Shown piece by piece: positions 1 to 6,265 of a stretch of 6,561 nucleotides of DNA. The first letter of the stretch is position 1. Each line of letters begins with the position of its first letter. Both the position numbers and the translations under genes were made by a program. Source of the stretch: Beijerinckiaceae bacterium (lineage in GTDB: Bacteria > Pseudomonadota > Alphaproteobacteria > Rhizobiales > Beijerinckiaceae); contig CANGRU010000098.1 in the NCBI GenBank assembly GCA_947456315.1, forward strand, positions 1 to 6,561. Direction: 5' to 3'. The notes beneath the pieces are model-generated. The model did not search any database, was not told the DNA's origin, and was given only the letters and a program-made list of their open reading frames with translations.

Positions 1-115
1 CGCGCACGCGCAGATCCAGCCCCTTGGCATTGACCGCCTTGATCTCCCAAGACCAGCGAAAATGGCCCTGATGGCCCGCGGTGCGGGCAAAGCCGGTCAT
101 GCTTTTCAATGTCAT
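1..115 (-). CDS. yicC: YicC family endoribonuclease, N-terminal fragment (gene runs off the left edge)
   Basis: The first 38 codons are visible and begin MTLKSMTGFAR, followed by a W-x-W-E-I-K-A-V-N-A-K-G-L-D-L-R-V-R stretch. SMTGFAR followed by an E-x-(K/R)-x-V-N-x-(K/R)-x-L-(D/E) block is the signature N-terminus of the YicC/YloC family. E. coli YicC is described as an endoribonuclease acting on small RNAs; that role is family knowledge and cannot be seen here. The ATG at 115-113 is chosen because relatives carry a few residues before MTGF; an internal ATG at 100-98 is the alternative. The gene lies 72 bases downstream of mltG on the same strand, and I see no strong terminator in that gap, so co-transcription is likely. 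An AGG in the leader at about 10 bases from the ATG could serve as a weak ribosome binding site. The catalytic C-terminal region is outside the window. Confidence 0.88.
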   Translation of the reverse strand, partial: MTLKSMTGFARTAGHQGHFRWSWEIKAVNAKGLDLRVR

Positions 116-187
116 GAATGTTCGCCTGAGAGATTCGTGGTCGCCATCATCGGCGCACCATAGAGTGCGGGGCTTTCCGCCTCAAGC

Positions 188-1981
188 TCAGGGCGTGGCC
201 GAGCGCAAAGCGCTGTCAGGCACACGCTTGGCTGAATTGAGATCCCAGCCCTTTTTGCGCAGAGGGTCGAGCGGCGTGCCCTCCGAAGCATCGTAAATCT
301 TGCGCACCGCCTGCGGACTTTGCACCGGCTGCATGGCCAAAGCCTCTGCAGGCATATTCGGCAGGCCGCCATTCAAATCCAGCCCACCAGCCAGACCAAG
401 CCGTGCAGCGCGCTCGCGCTGATCAGCCAAGGCACGCGGCGCCACCGGATAGGTGTTGATGTCTGCGAGCTCGGGCAATTCTTCTTCGCCATCGAGTTCA
501 ATCTTGGGCTTGCGCACGGGTGTCTGCCACACGACCGTTTCTGCGATGGACTGAAACTTCATATTGCGCGCGGCATATTTTTTGGCATCAGCGATACGCG
601 CAGCCAAAACCTGCTCGGGACCCGGCGCATCAGCCACAGGCCCCGTCACATCAAAGCGGCCATTGAGCGCGAATTCTTCCATGCGCGGCAAAGCATCAAC
701 CAAAGCATGGCCGGGGCCCGGCTCATCCAAGGCGCCGCGCTCTCCACGTGGGGGCGCGACATTTTTGGGGCGCGCATCAGGCACACCCGGATCACCCGGC
801 ACAACGGAGGGCGCACGATCCACACCGCCACTGCGCTCTTTCTCGATCTCGCGCCACCGCGCCACATTGCGATTGTGCTCATCAAGCGTTTCGGCAAAAG
901 CATGTCCGCCTGTGCCATCTGCCACAAAGAACAAATCATTCGTCTTGGCCGGATTGGCGACCGCCTCCAGCGCCGCACGACCCGGATTGGCTATCGGGCC
1001 CGGAGGCAGACCCTCGATCACATACGTGTTGTAGGGCGAGGCCGCAGTAATCTCGGCGCGCGTAATGCCGCGCCCCAATGTGCCCTTGCCGCCGACAAGC
1101 CCATAGACAATCGTGGGATCGGATTGCAACTTCATGCGCTTTTGCAAACGATTGATGAACACGCTGGCCACACGCGGGCGCTCATCAGCGCGGCCCGTTT
1201 CTTTTTCAACGATCGAGGCCAGCGTCACCAGTTCATGGGGTGTGCGCAACGGAATATTGGGATCGCGCTTGGCCCAGACCTGATCAACCAAGCGGCGTTG
1301 ATCATCCTGCATTTTGCGCACCAGATCGCCACGCGACATGCCGCGTGGCACGCGATAGGTCTCGGGCAATAACATGCCCTCTTTCGGCGCATCACGCAGA
1401 TCGCCCGCCAGCACATCATTCTCGCGCAAGCGCTGCAAAATCTGTTCGCTGGTCAGGCCTTCCGGAATGGTGATGGCATGCAGATAGACACGGCCCGCGA
1501 CCAGCATGTCCATCACATCGCGTAAAGATGCGTCTTTCTTGAAAAGATATTCACCCGCCTTCACATTGCCGCGGTTGCCTTCCAGCCACAGCGCAAGGTT
1601 CATCAGGATCGGCGCATCGATGACGCCATCATTTTCAAGCTTGGCGAGAATATCGGGCACATCTGTGCGCGCCGGAAAATAAAGCAACTTGTCTGAAGAC
1701 AAGGGACCGGGCGCACGCAATTTCTGTTGGGCCAGAGAAAAGCCGACCACAGAGGAAATGGCGGCAATCAGCAGCAGCGACAAAAACGCACTCAGTAATG
1801 ACAAAAGGCCATCACGGCGTTTGCGCTTTTCGGGCGGCGGCGGTGGTGGCGGGGCTGCTGGCTGCAAAGCCTCGACCGGTGTGCGCAATTCCTTGCGCGC
1901 AAAAAAACCAAAGCTCTTTTTCGGCGCAGGTGTCTCCTGCGGCTTGGTCTCTTCAGGGATTGAATCGTGGCCCGTTTCCAT
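188..1981 (-). CDS. mltG: Endolytic murein transglycosylase MltG, with long C-terminal extension
   Basis: This YceG/MltG-family enzyme (597 aa) cleaves nascent glycan strands in the periplasm and is thought to set their length. A cytoplasmic head (1-57) carries seven consecutive prolines (44-50) and a basic KRKRR patch (52-56). One transmembrane helix follows at about 58-82, typical of a type II (N-in) inner-membrane protein. A LysM-like region (about 98-170) and the catalytic domain (about 171-382) come next. The catalytic motif LASIVEKET has its glutamate at E259, matching E. coli E218 by motif; QSDPT (286-290) and SPYNTY (315-320) are also conserved. Most relatives end soon after the catalytic domain at about 330-420 aa. 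Here about 215 more residues follow, rich in Pro, Ala, Arg, Asp and Glu and probably disordered, ending in a compact segment KIYDASEGTPLDPLRKKGWD (561-580). The ATG at 1981 has only a weak AGG/GAG-type ribosome site. It follows fabF by 80 bases across a terminator-like hairpin, so expression may depend on read-through. Identity is firm; the tail's role is unknown. Confidence 0.93.
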   Translation of the reverse strand: METGHDSIPEETKPQETPAPKKSFGFFARKELRTPVEALQPAAPPPPPPPEKRKRRDGLLSLLSAFLSLLLIAAISSVVGFSLAQQKLRAPGPLSSDKLLYFPARTDVPDILAKLENDGVIDAPILMNLALWLEGNRGNVKAGEYLFKKDASLRDVMDMLVAGRVYLHAITIPEGLTSEQILQRLRENDVLAGDLRDAPKEGMLLPETYRVPRGMSRGDLVRKMQDDQRRLVDQVWAKRDPNIPLRTPHELVTLASIVEKETGRADERPRVASVFINRLQKRMKLQSDPTIVYGLVGGKGTLGRGITRAEITAASPYNTYVIEGLPPGPIANPGRAALEAVANPAKTNDLFFVADGTGGHAFAETLDEHNRNVARWREIEKERSGGVDRAPSVVPGDPGVPDARPKNVAPPRGERGALDEPGPGHALVDALPRMEEFALNGRFDVTGPVADAPGPEQVLAARIADAKKYAARNMKFQSIAETVVWQTPVRKPKIELDGEEELPELADINTYPVAPRALADQRERAARLGLAGGLDLNGGLPNMPAEALAMQPVQSPQAVRKIYDASEGTPLDPLRKKGWDLNSAKRVPDSALRSATP

Positions 1982-2022
1982 GCACTCAGCCTAGCCTATT
2001 CCGCTTGAACGCGAAACATCGG

Positions 2023-2046
2023 AAAACGCCGATTGTGACAATCGGC
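2023..2046 (-). terminator. Rho-independent terminator-like hairpin after fabF
   Basis: Reading in the fabF direction, 16 bases after the TAG stop there is a perfect 8-bp stem, GCCGATTG (2046-2039) with CAATCGGC (2035-2028), and a 3-base loop (TCA). A G and then TTTT (2026-2023) follow directly. The short U-run makes it a moderate terminator, so partial read-through into mltG is plausible. The second stem arm can also pair with a CCGAT just downstream (2022-2018), which would give an alternative, weaker hairpin. Confidence 0.7.
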
Positions 2047-2061
2047 ATCCCCCGTCACAGA

Positions 2062-3321
2062 CTAGACGCGGCGCAAAATCACCGAGGCATTGGTGCCGCC
2101 AAAGCCGAAGCTGTTGGACAAAACCGTGTCGATCTGGCGCTTTTTGGCAACCTTCGGCACGAGATCAATCTCGGTCGTCACACTCGGATTGTCGAGATTG
2201 AGCGTTGGCGGTGCAATGCCATCGCGCATGGCCAGAACCGAGAAGATCGCTTCCACCGAACCAGCTGCGCCCAGCAAATGGCCGATGGCCGATTTGGTGG
2301 AGGACATGGCAAGCTTGGATGCTGCATCCCCAACAAGACGCGTCACAGCGCCGAGTTCAATTTCATCACCCAGCGGCGTCGATGTGCCATGGGCGTTGAT
2401 GTAATCGAGATCATTGGCCGAAATGCCTGCACGCTTCAGCGCCATCTGCATGCAACGGAACGCGCCATCGCCATCTTCAGCAGGTGCTGTGATGTGATGC
2501 GCATCGCCCGACAATCCATAGCCGATCAATTCGGCATAAATTTTTGCGCCGCGCGCTTTGGCATGTTCATATTCTTCGAGCACGACAATGCCAGCGCCCT
2601 CGCCCATCACGAAACCATCGCGATCCTTGTCATAGGGGCGCGAACCGGCTTTCGGATTGTCGTTGAAATTTGTCGACAGTGCGCGGCATGCGGCAAAGCC
2701 TGCCAGACCGATGCGGTTGACTGCGGATTCTGCACCACCCGCCACCATCACATCCGCATCACCCAGCGCGATGAGACGGCCCGCATCCCCAATCGCATGC
2801 GCACCGGTGGAGCACGCCGTGACAACGGAATGATTGGGGCCTTTCAATCCATGCTGGATCGACACATAGCCGGAGGCAAGATTGATGAGACGACCGGGAA
2901 TGAAGAAAGGCGAAATACGACGCGGACCTTTTTCCTTGAGCAGGATCGAGGTTTCGTAAATGCCGCCCAAGCCACCAATGCCCGAGCCGATCAACACGCC
3001 GGATGAAATCTGTTCTTCGTAGGTTTTGGGTACCCAGCCGGAATCTTTGAGCGCTTCGCCAGCAGCCGCCACAGCATAGATGATGAAATCATCAACCTTG
3101 CGTTGCTCTTTGGGCTCCATCCAGATGTCGGCGTTGAATGTGCCATTGGCACCATCGCCACGCGGAACCTGACAGGCAATCTGACAAGGAAGATCGTCAA
3201 CTTCGAAAGAGTCGACGCGACCGGCACCGCTTTCGCCCGCGATCAAACGTGACCAAACGTGCTCCACACCAGCGCCCAGCGGCGTGACGAGTCCAAGTCC
3301 GGTGACAACCACCCTTCTCAT
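2062..3321 (-). CDS. fabF: 3-oxoacyl-ACP synthase II (KAS II, FabF)
   Basis: This condensing enzyme of type II fatty acid elongation joins malonyl-ACP to an acyl chain held on its active-site cysteine, releasing CO2. I start it at the ATG at 3321-3319, giving 419 aa beginning MRRVVVTGLG, the usual FabF N-terminus. A TTG 24 bases upstream is in frame but lacks a Shine-Dalgarno site and would add unconserved residues. An ATG immediately before (3324-3322) is almost equivalent. With this numbering the catalytic triad is Cys170 in VVTACSTGAH, His311 in NAHGTSTPLGD and His348 in SAIGHLLGAAGS, with the conserved Lys343 before it. The glycine-rich C-terminal motif NSFGFGGTNAS is intact. Length is normal for the family and no damage is seen. 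It lies 160 bases downstream of acpP across a structured spacer with a possible terminator, so its level is probably below that of acpP. The ribosome site is weak: GGGA five bases before the first of the paired ATGs. Confidence 0.96.
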   Translation of the reverse strand: MRRVVVTGLGLVTPLGAGVEHVWSRLIAGESGAGRVDSFEVDDLPCQIACQVPRGDGANGTFNADIWMEPKEQRKVDDFIIYAVAAAGEALKDSGWVPKTYEEQISSGVLIGSGIGGLGGIYETSILLKEKGPRRISPFFIPGRLINLASGYVSIQHGLKGPNHSVVTACSTGAHAIGDAGRLIALGDADVMVAGGAESAVNRIGLAGFAACRALSTNFNDNPKAGSRPYDKDRDGFVMGEGAGIVVLEEYEHAKARGAKIYAELIGYGLSGDAHHITAPAEDGDGAFRCMQMALKRAGISANDLDYINAHGTSTPLGDEIELGAVTRLVGDAASKLAMSSTKSAIGHLLGAAGSVEAIFSVLAMRDGIAPPTLNLDNPSVTTEIDLVPKVAKKRQIDTVLSNSFGFGGTNASVILRRV

Positions 3322-3351
3322 CATCCACGTCCCAATGTCTGCCAATTGTCG

Positions 3352-3360
3352 TTAAGGAGG
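3352..3360 (-). promoter_or_regulatory. Anti-Shine-Dalgarno-like sequence in the fabF leader
   Basis: On the fab transcript this nonamer reads CCUCCUUAA, matching the conserved CCUCCUU core at the 3' end of 16S rRNA. It lies about 30 bases upstream of the fabF ATG. It could pair with Shine-Dalgarno sequences in the same mRNA, such as GAGGA before acpP, or it may be chance. The match is read directly; any function is inference. Confidence 0.25.
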
Positions 3361-3381
3361 CGCCGGCTGTTGCGCCGCGCC
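3359..3381 (-). repeat. GC-rich hairpin in the fabF leader
   Basis: On the minus-strand RNA, GGCGCGGC (3381-3374) can pair with GCCGGCGCC (3367-3359) as eight base pairs with one bulged G around a 6-base loop. No U-tract follows, so it is not an intrinsic terminator. It sits just 3' of the terminator-like hairpin at 3382-3417 and next to the anti-Shine-Dalgarno-like nonamer. It may be an mRNA structure affecting processing or fabF translation. Confidence 0.4.
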
Positions 3382-3417
3382 GGAAGAAAAGTCTGTCGCA
3401 TCCCAGACGCGACAAAC
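3382..3417 (-). terminator. Terminator-like hairpin between acpP and fabF
   Basis: In the transcribed direction GTTTGTCGC (3417-3409) pairs with GCGACAGAC (3399-3391) over nine positions including one U-G wobble, with a 9-base loop. TTTTCTTCC follows immediately (3390-3382). This has the form of an intrinsic terminator or attenuator. It would let acpP be transcribed in excess of fabF, fitting the high cellular demand for ACP. Because fabF has no clear promoter of its own, termination is probably partial. Confidence 0.5.
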
Positions 3418-3423
3418 GGACAA

Positions 3424-3442
3424 GGGCCGGCATAGCCGACCC
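3424..3442 (-). repeat. Short hairpin downstream of acpP
   Basis: On the minus-strand RNA GGGTCGGC (3442-3435) pairs with GCCGGCCC (3431-3424) over eight positions including one U-G wobble, closing a 3-base loop. It lies 39 bases after the acpP stop. It may protect the 3' end of a processed acpP message from exonucleases. A weaker imperfect hairpin lies between it and the stop at about 3453-3471. Confidence 0.4.
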
Positions 3443-3481
3443 TCGCACGTGGCCCGGTCGCAATGACCCGGCGCAAGTCGA

Positions 3482-3718
3482 TTAGGCTGAAGCCTTCTCG
3501 AGGAACTTCACAGCATCGCCGACCGTGACGATCGTTTCAGCTGCATCATCGGGAATCTCGACGCCGAATTCTTCTTCGAACGCCATGACCAGCTCGACCG
3601 TGTCGAGCGAGTCAGCGCCCAGGTCGTCAATGAAATTGGCAGCATCGACCACTTTCTCGGCGTCAACGCCGAGGTGCTCAATCACGATCTTCTTCACGCG
3701 CTCGGCGACATCGCTCAT
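3482..3718 (-). CDS. acpP: Acyl carrier protein
   Basis: This small acidic carrier (78 aa) shuttles growing acyl chains between the fatty acid synthesis enzymes in the cytoplasm, and also supplies lipid A and phospholipid synthesis. The helix II motif [19 protein letters not shown] is intact, with Ser37 as the site that receives 4'-phosphopantetheine from AcpS. The sequence starts [18 protein letters not shown] and has the length and acidity expected of the primary housekeeping ACP. The ATG at 3718 is set by a strong GAGGA site seven bases away. It lies between fabG (215-base spacer) and fabF (160-base spacer). Both spacers are long for an operon and hold inverted repeats, suggesting separate control of this highly expressed gene. 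I could not find a convincing promoter of its own in the upstream spacer. Confidence 0.98.
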   Translation of the reverse strand: MSDVAERVKKIVIEHLGVDAEKVVDAANFIDDLGADSLDTVELVMAFEEEFGVEIPDDAAETIVTVGDAVKFLEKASA

Positions 3719-3725
3719 CTTTAGG

Positions 3726-3730
3726 TCCTC
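3726..3730 (-). promoter_or_regulatory. Strong ribosome binding site of acpP
   Basis: The transcript reads AAGAGGACC before the ATG, with GAGGA seven bases from the start codon. It is among the best Shine-Dalgarno sites in this cluster, similar to that of fabG (AGGAG, 4682-4678, six bases from its ATG). It is much better than the one before fabF, consistent with high translation of ACP. Confidence 0.75.
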
Positions 3731-3826
3731 TTGATTTTCAATCGTCTTTGCCGGGGTTGACCGCCCGACGGGAACTCTTGGCTGGCCCGAAACACACGCT
3801 CATCCCACCTCGAAAAAGCTGGATGA

Positions 3827-3857
3827 TCAGCGCTCGCGGGCACCGTCCGAGCGCTGA
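3827..3857 (-). repeat. Perfect 10-bp inverted repeat in the fabG-acpP spacer
   Basis: TCAGCGCTCG (3827-3836) and CGAGCGCTGA (3848-3857) are exact reverse complements separated by 11 bases. Transcribed from the minus strand, this would form a stable hairpin about 109 bases upstream of the acpP start. A run of five U occurs about 10 bases after the stem (3817-3813), further away than in a classical terminator. It may act as a leader or stabilising hairpin, a weak terminator, or a protein-binding dyad. The structure is certain at the sequence level; its role is not known. Confidence 0.55.
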
Positions 3858-3907
3858 AGTAACATATCCGCAAATGAATGGCGAGACTTTCGGACCCGCC
3901 TCCAGCG

Positions 3908-3929
3908 AAAGTTGGGACTAAGCTCCAAC
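3908..3929 (-). terminator. Weak terminator-like hairpin just after fabG
   Basis: Five bases past the fabG stop, GTTGG and CCAAC (3929-3925 and 3915-3911) can form a 5-bp stem with a 9-base loop, followed by only three U (3910-3908). The stem and U-run are both short, so at most a weak attenuator is supported. Confidence 0.25.
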
Positions 3930-3933
3930 CCCC

Positions 3934-4671
3934 TCAGATCATTGCCATTCCGCCGTTTACATGGAGGGTGGCGCCGGTCACATAACCGGCTTCGCGGCTG
4001 GCCAGATAGACGCAAGCTGCCGCTATGTCATCGCCAGCGCCCAGACGAGCCGCCGGGATCGTGGCCAAAATCGATTCTTTTTGCTTGTCGTTGAGGGCGT
4101 CCGTCATCGGGCTTTCGATAAAGCCCGGCGCGATGCAATTGACCGTGATGCCGCGCGAGGCGACTTCGGCTGCAATCGACTTGGACATGCCGATCATCGC
4201 GGCCTTCGAGGCTGCATAATTGGCCTGACCCGGATTGCCGGTGACGCCCACAATCGAGGTGATCGAAACGATGCGACCAAAGCGGCGCTTCATCATGCCG
4301 CGCATACAGGCCCGGGCCAGACGGAAGGCGGAAGTCAGATTGACGTTGAGCACCTGCTCCCAGTCCTCATCCTTCATGCGCATGAACAGACCGTCACGGG
4401 TGATGCCGGCATTGTTGATGAGAATATCGACCTGACCCATGGCCGCTTCGGCGGCTGGCACAAGCGCTTCCACCGCGTCCTTGTCACCCAGATTGCAGGG
4501 CAGCACATGGACGCGTTCGCCGAGCTCTTTGGCGAGCGCTTCGAGCGCATCCGCACGGGTGCCGGAAATCCCGACAGTGGCGCCCTGCGCATGAAGCGCG
4601 CGGGCGATCTGGCCACCAAGACCACCAGTGGCGCCCGTCACAAGGGCATTCAGGCCGGACAGCTCAAACAT
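3934..4671 (-). CDS. fabG: 3-oxoacyl-ACP reductase (FabG)
   Basis: This short-chain dehydrogenase/reductase (245 aa) performs the NADPH-dependent reduction of 3-ketoacyl-ACP to 3-hydroxyacyl-ACP in the elongation cycle. The Rossmann nucleotide-binding motif TGATGGLG is at 12-19, and the structural NNAG motif at 86-89. The catalytic tetrad is Asn111, Ser139, Tyr152 and Lys156, the last three within SITSIVGVTGN and NYAASK; each lies one position beyond its E. coli equivalent. The C-terminal VTGATLHVNGGMAM segment is typical of true FabG rather than other SDR reductases. The ATG at 4671 has an AGGAG site six bases upstream. It follows fabD by 36 bases with no terminator between, so the two are surely co-transcribed. 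Length and sequence look fully functional. Confidence 0.97.
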   Translation of the reverse strand: MFELSGLNALVTGATGGLGGQIARALHAQGATVGISGTRADALEALAKELGERVHVLPCNLGDKDAVEALVPAAEAAMGQVDILINNAGITRDGLFMRMKDEDWEQVLNVNLTSAFRLARACMRGMMKRRFGRIVSITSIVGVTGNPGQANYAASKAAMIGMSKSIAAEVASRGITVNCIAPGFIESPMTDALNDKQKESILATIPAARLGAGDDIAAACVYLASREAGYVTGATLHVNGGMAMI

Positions 4672-4707
4672 GTTTCTCTCCTTCAGGAGCCAAGATCGGG
4701 GATGCGC

Positions 4708-5652
4708 TTATTTCTGCAAGGCGGCGAAAGCATCAATGTCGGCAGGCGCATTGATGGCTGTGCCAGTGGCTGTGTCTGCAATACGCTTCACAAGGCCTGA
4801 CAAGACTTTACCTGAGCCAAGCTCATAGAAAGATTCAACACCTTCACGTGCCATGTAAGCAATGCTTTCGGCCCAACGCACGGTGCCCGTCACCTGTTCG
4901 ACGAGGTGGCGGCGAATGTCTTCGGGGTCTGTCACGGGAGACGCCAACACATTGGCGACCAGCGGCACGCAGGGTGCCACCATCTTCACATCGGCCAGAG
5001 CCTCAGCCATGGCATCGGCAGCGGGCTGCATCAGGGCGCAATGGAAGGGAGCCGACACAGGCAACAGAATGGCGCGCTTGATCCCGCGAGCCTTGGCGAT
5101 CTCCATAGCGCGTTCGACCGCAGCCTTGTGACCGGAGGCCACGACCTGACCGCCGCCATTGTCATTGGCGATCTGGCACACCTGACCTTGCGCGGCTTCG
5201 GCAGCAATGGCGACACCGGTCGCGTAATCAGCGCCCAGCAAAGCGGCCATGGCACCCTCGCCCACCGGCACGGCTTTCTGCATGGCATCACCACGCAGAC
5301 GCAAAAGGCGGGCTGTATCGGCCAGCGAGAATGTGCCGGCGGCTGCGAGTGCGGAATATTCCCCAAGCGAATGGCCCGCGACATAGCGCGCCTGCTTGGC
5401 AAGATCGAGACCGGCATTGGCCTCGAGCACGCGGGTGACGGCGAGGCTCACAGCCATCAAAGCGGGCTGGGCATAGGCGGTCAGGGTGAGATCGGATTCT
5501 GGGCCCTCAAACATGAGGTGGGAGAGTTTCTGGCCGAGCGCCTCATCCACTTCTGCAAAGACATCACGGGCTTGCCGGAAATTTTCCGCCAAAGCCTTGC
5601 CCATGCCGACTGCCTGCGAACCTTGACCCGGAAAGATAAAAGCACGTGCCAT
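4708..5652 (-). CDS. fabD: Malonyl-CoA:ACP transacylase (FabD)
   Basis: This cytoplasmic acyltransferase (314 aa) moves malonate from malonyl-CoA to AcpP, making the extender unit for FabF. The N-terminus shows FPGQGSQ (7-13). The nucleophile is Ser95 in GHSLGE, the carboxylate-binding arginine is Arg120 in LRLRG, and the catalytic histidine is His204 in SAPFH; each lies three residues beyond the E. coli position (Ser92, Arg117, His201). A GSGKVLSGL motif near 279-287 is also typical. The ATG at 5652 has a GAGG site eight bases upstream. It is the first gene of the minus-strand cluster and diverges from the ykgJ-family gene across 178 bases, where its promoter should lie. No defects are seen. 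Confidence 0.97.
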   Translation of the reverse strand: MARAFIFPGQGSQAVGMGKALAENFRQARDVFAEVDEALGQKLSHLMFEGPESDLTLTAYAQPALMAVSLAVTRVLEANAGLDLAKQARYVAGHSLGEYSALAAAGTFSLADTARLLRLRGDAMQKAVPVGEGAMAALLGADYATGVAIAAEAAQGQVCQIANDNGGGQVVASGHKAAVERAMEIAKARGIKRAILLPVSAPFHCALMQPAADAMAEALADVKMVAPCVPLVANVLASPVTDPEDIRRHLVEQVTGTVRWAESIAYMAREGVESFYELGSGKVLSGLVKRIADTATGTAINAPADIDAFAALQK

Positions 5653-5672
5653 GTGAAGAGCCTCATTGCGCT

Positions 5673-5689
5673 CAGACCCTAAAAGTCTG
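5673..5689 (-). repeat. Inverted repeat in the fabD leader
   Basis: CAGAC and GTCTG, separated by 7 bases (CCTAAAA on the plus strand), form a perfect short dyad 20 bases upstream of the fabD start. It could be an operator half-site pair or a small leader hairpin. At 5 bp per arm, chance is a real alternative. Confidence 0.3.
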
Positions 5690-5702
5690 CACTTGTGGCG
5701 GG

Positions 5703-5731
5703 CAGTGACATGGGGGCTCGCCTCAAGTCAA
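5703..5731 (-). promoter_or_regulatory. Candidate sigma-70 promoter of the fab cluster
   Basis: On the minus strand CTTGACT places a full TTGAC -35 element at 5731-5726. At 17 bases spacing the -10 position reads TCACTG (5708-5703), a poor match. A start near 5695 would give a leader of about 40 bases containing the 5673-5689 dyad. The -35 box is good for an alphaproteobacterial housekeeping promoter; the weak -10 limits confidence. Confidence 0.3.
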
Positions 5732-5830
5732 GCCTCACCCATTCAGCGGGGGCTTTGCATGTTTGTCCTTGCAACTGCGGGGAGCCGCGAAGAGACTGCC
5801 CCAAAGTTTCGAATCGCAGGCGTTCAAACC

Positions 5831-6244
5831 ATGGCAGCTTTGGGTAAATCATGTGGCGAGTGCACAATGTGCTGCCAGGTGCTCACGATCGAGCACTTCA
5901 ACAAGGACGCGGGCGTGCTCTGCCAGCATTGCGTGCTTGGCGGCGGCTGCAAGATTTACAAGAAGCGTCCGGACGTCTGTCAGGATTATGAATGCGACTG
6001 GATGATGGAACGCTCCATCCCCTCCACGCTGCGCCCCGACAAAGTCGGCACCATTTTGATGGAAGATGCCGACTCGGACGAATATCAGGCCGTCTGCGAC
6101 CCCAAAAAGCCGATGGCCTGGCGCCACCCGCTGGTATTCAAATTCCTGCTCGCCAAAGCCAAAGAAGGCCGGATCGTCGTTGCCAAGGCCGGCGAGAAGG
6201 GCTGGCGGATTTACGAGAACGGCCAAGTCGCGCCCTGGACGTGA
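5831..6244 (+). CDS. YkgJ/UPF0153-family cysteine-cluster protein
   Basis: This small soluble protein (137 aa) has the CxxCxxCC cysteine cluster of the YkgJ family (Pfam PF03692), which is thought to bind zinc or an iron-sulfur cluster; its reaction is unknown. Cysteines are at 8, 11, 14, 15, 31, 34, 40, 50, 55 and 89. They include CGECTMCC near the start, CQHC (31-34), the GGGCKIYKKRPDVC segment (37-50) and DYECDWM (52-58), all typical of the family. I start at the ATG at 5831 because the protein then begins directly at the conserved KSCGECTMCC block, with AGG ten bases upstream. Longer starts at 5666 or 5759 would add an unconserved leader running into the intergenic region. There is no signal peptide or membrane segment. 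It is transcribed away from fabD and precedes rpsF on the same strand. The sequence does not link it to fatty acid synthesis beyond position. Confidence 0.87.
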   Translation: MAALGKSCGECTMCCQVLTIEHFNKDAGVLCQHCVLGGGCKIYKKRPDVCQDYECDWMMERSIPSTLRPDKVGTILMEDADSDEYQAVCDPKKPMAWRHPLVFKFLLAKAKEGRIVVAKAGEKGWRIYENGQVAPWT

Positions 6245-6265
6245 GGGCGGGCTGACCGGAATGCT

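Noticed and set aside
320..1372. 350-codon plus-strand open frame opposite mltG
   Set aside because: It lies wholly antisense to a gene with clear family motifs, has no recognisable domain, and its composition (many His, Arg, Ile, Ala) is that of a reversed coding strand in GC-rich DNA.
1829..1860. GGC/GGT-rich run as a possible microsatellite
   Set aside because: It encodes the seven prolines of the MltG cytoplasmic head; proline runs of this kind are common and no exact unit repeat long enough to suggest phase variation is present.
1798..3006. 402-codon plus-strand open frame across the 5' end of mltG and most of fabF
   Set aside because: It spans two real genes and the terminator between them on the other strand, and the protein shows no family features; it is an antisense shadow.
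3322..3345. TTG start for fabF eight codons upstream
   Set aside because: There is no Shine-Dalgarno site before it, and FabF proteins begin at the MRRVVVTG segment.
3197..3463. 88-codon minus-strand frame filling the acpP-fabF spacer
   Set aside because: It runs through three hairpins and into fabF in another frame, and has no good ribosome site or recognisable content.
3827..4015. 62-codon minus-strand frame overlapping the fabG end and the spacer
   Set aside because: It is out of frame with fabG, covers the inverted repeat, and has an Arg-rich composition with no family signal.
3961..5682. Long plus-strand open frames (3961-4800 and 4906-5682) opposite fabG and fabD
   Set aside because: Both are antisense to intact enzymes with complete active sites and have no recognisable protein features.
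5666..5830. N-terminal extension of the ykgJ-family protein
   Set aside because: The extra 55 residues match nothing in the family and would cover the fabD promoter region; the ATG at 5831 places the cysteine block at the usual position.
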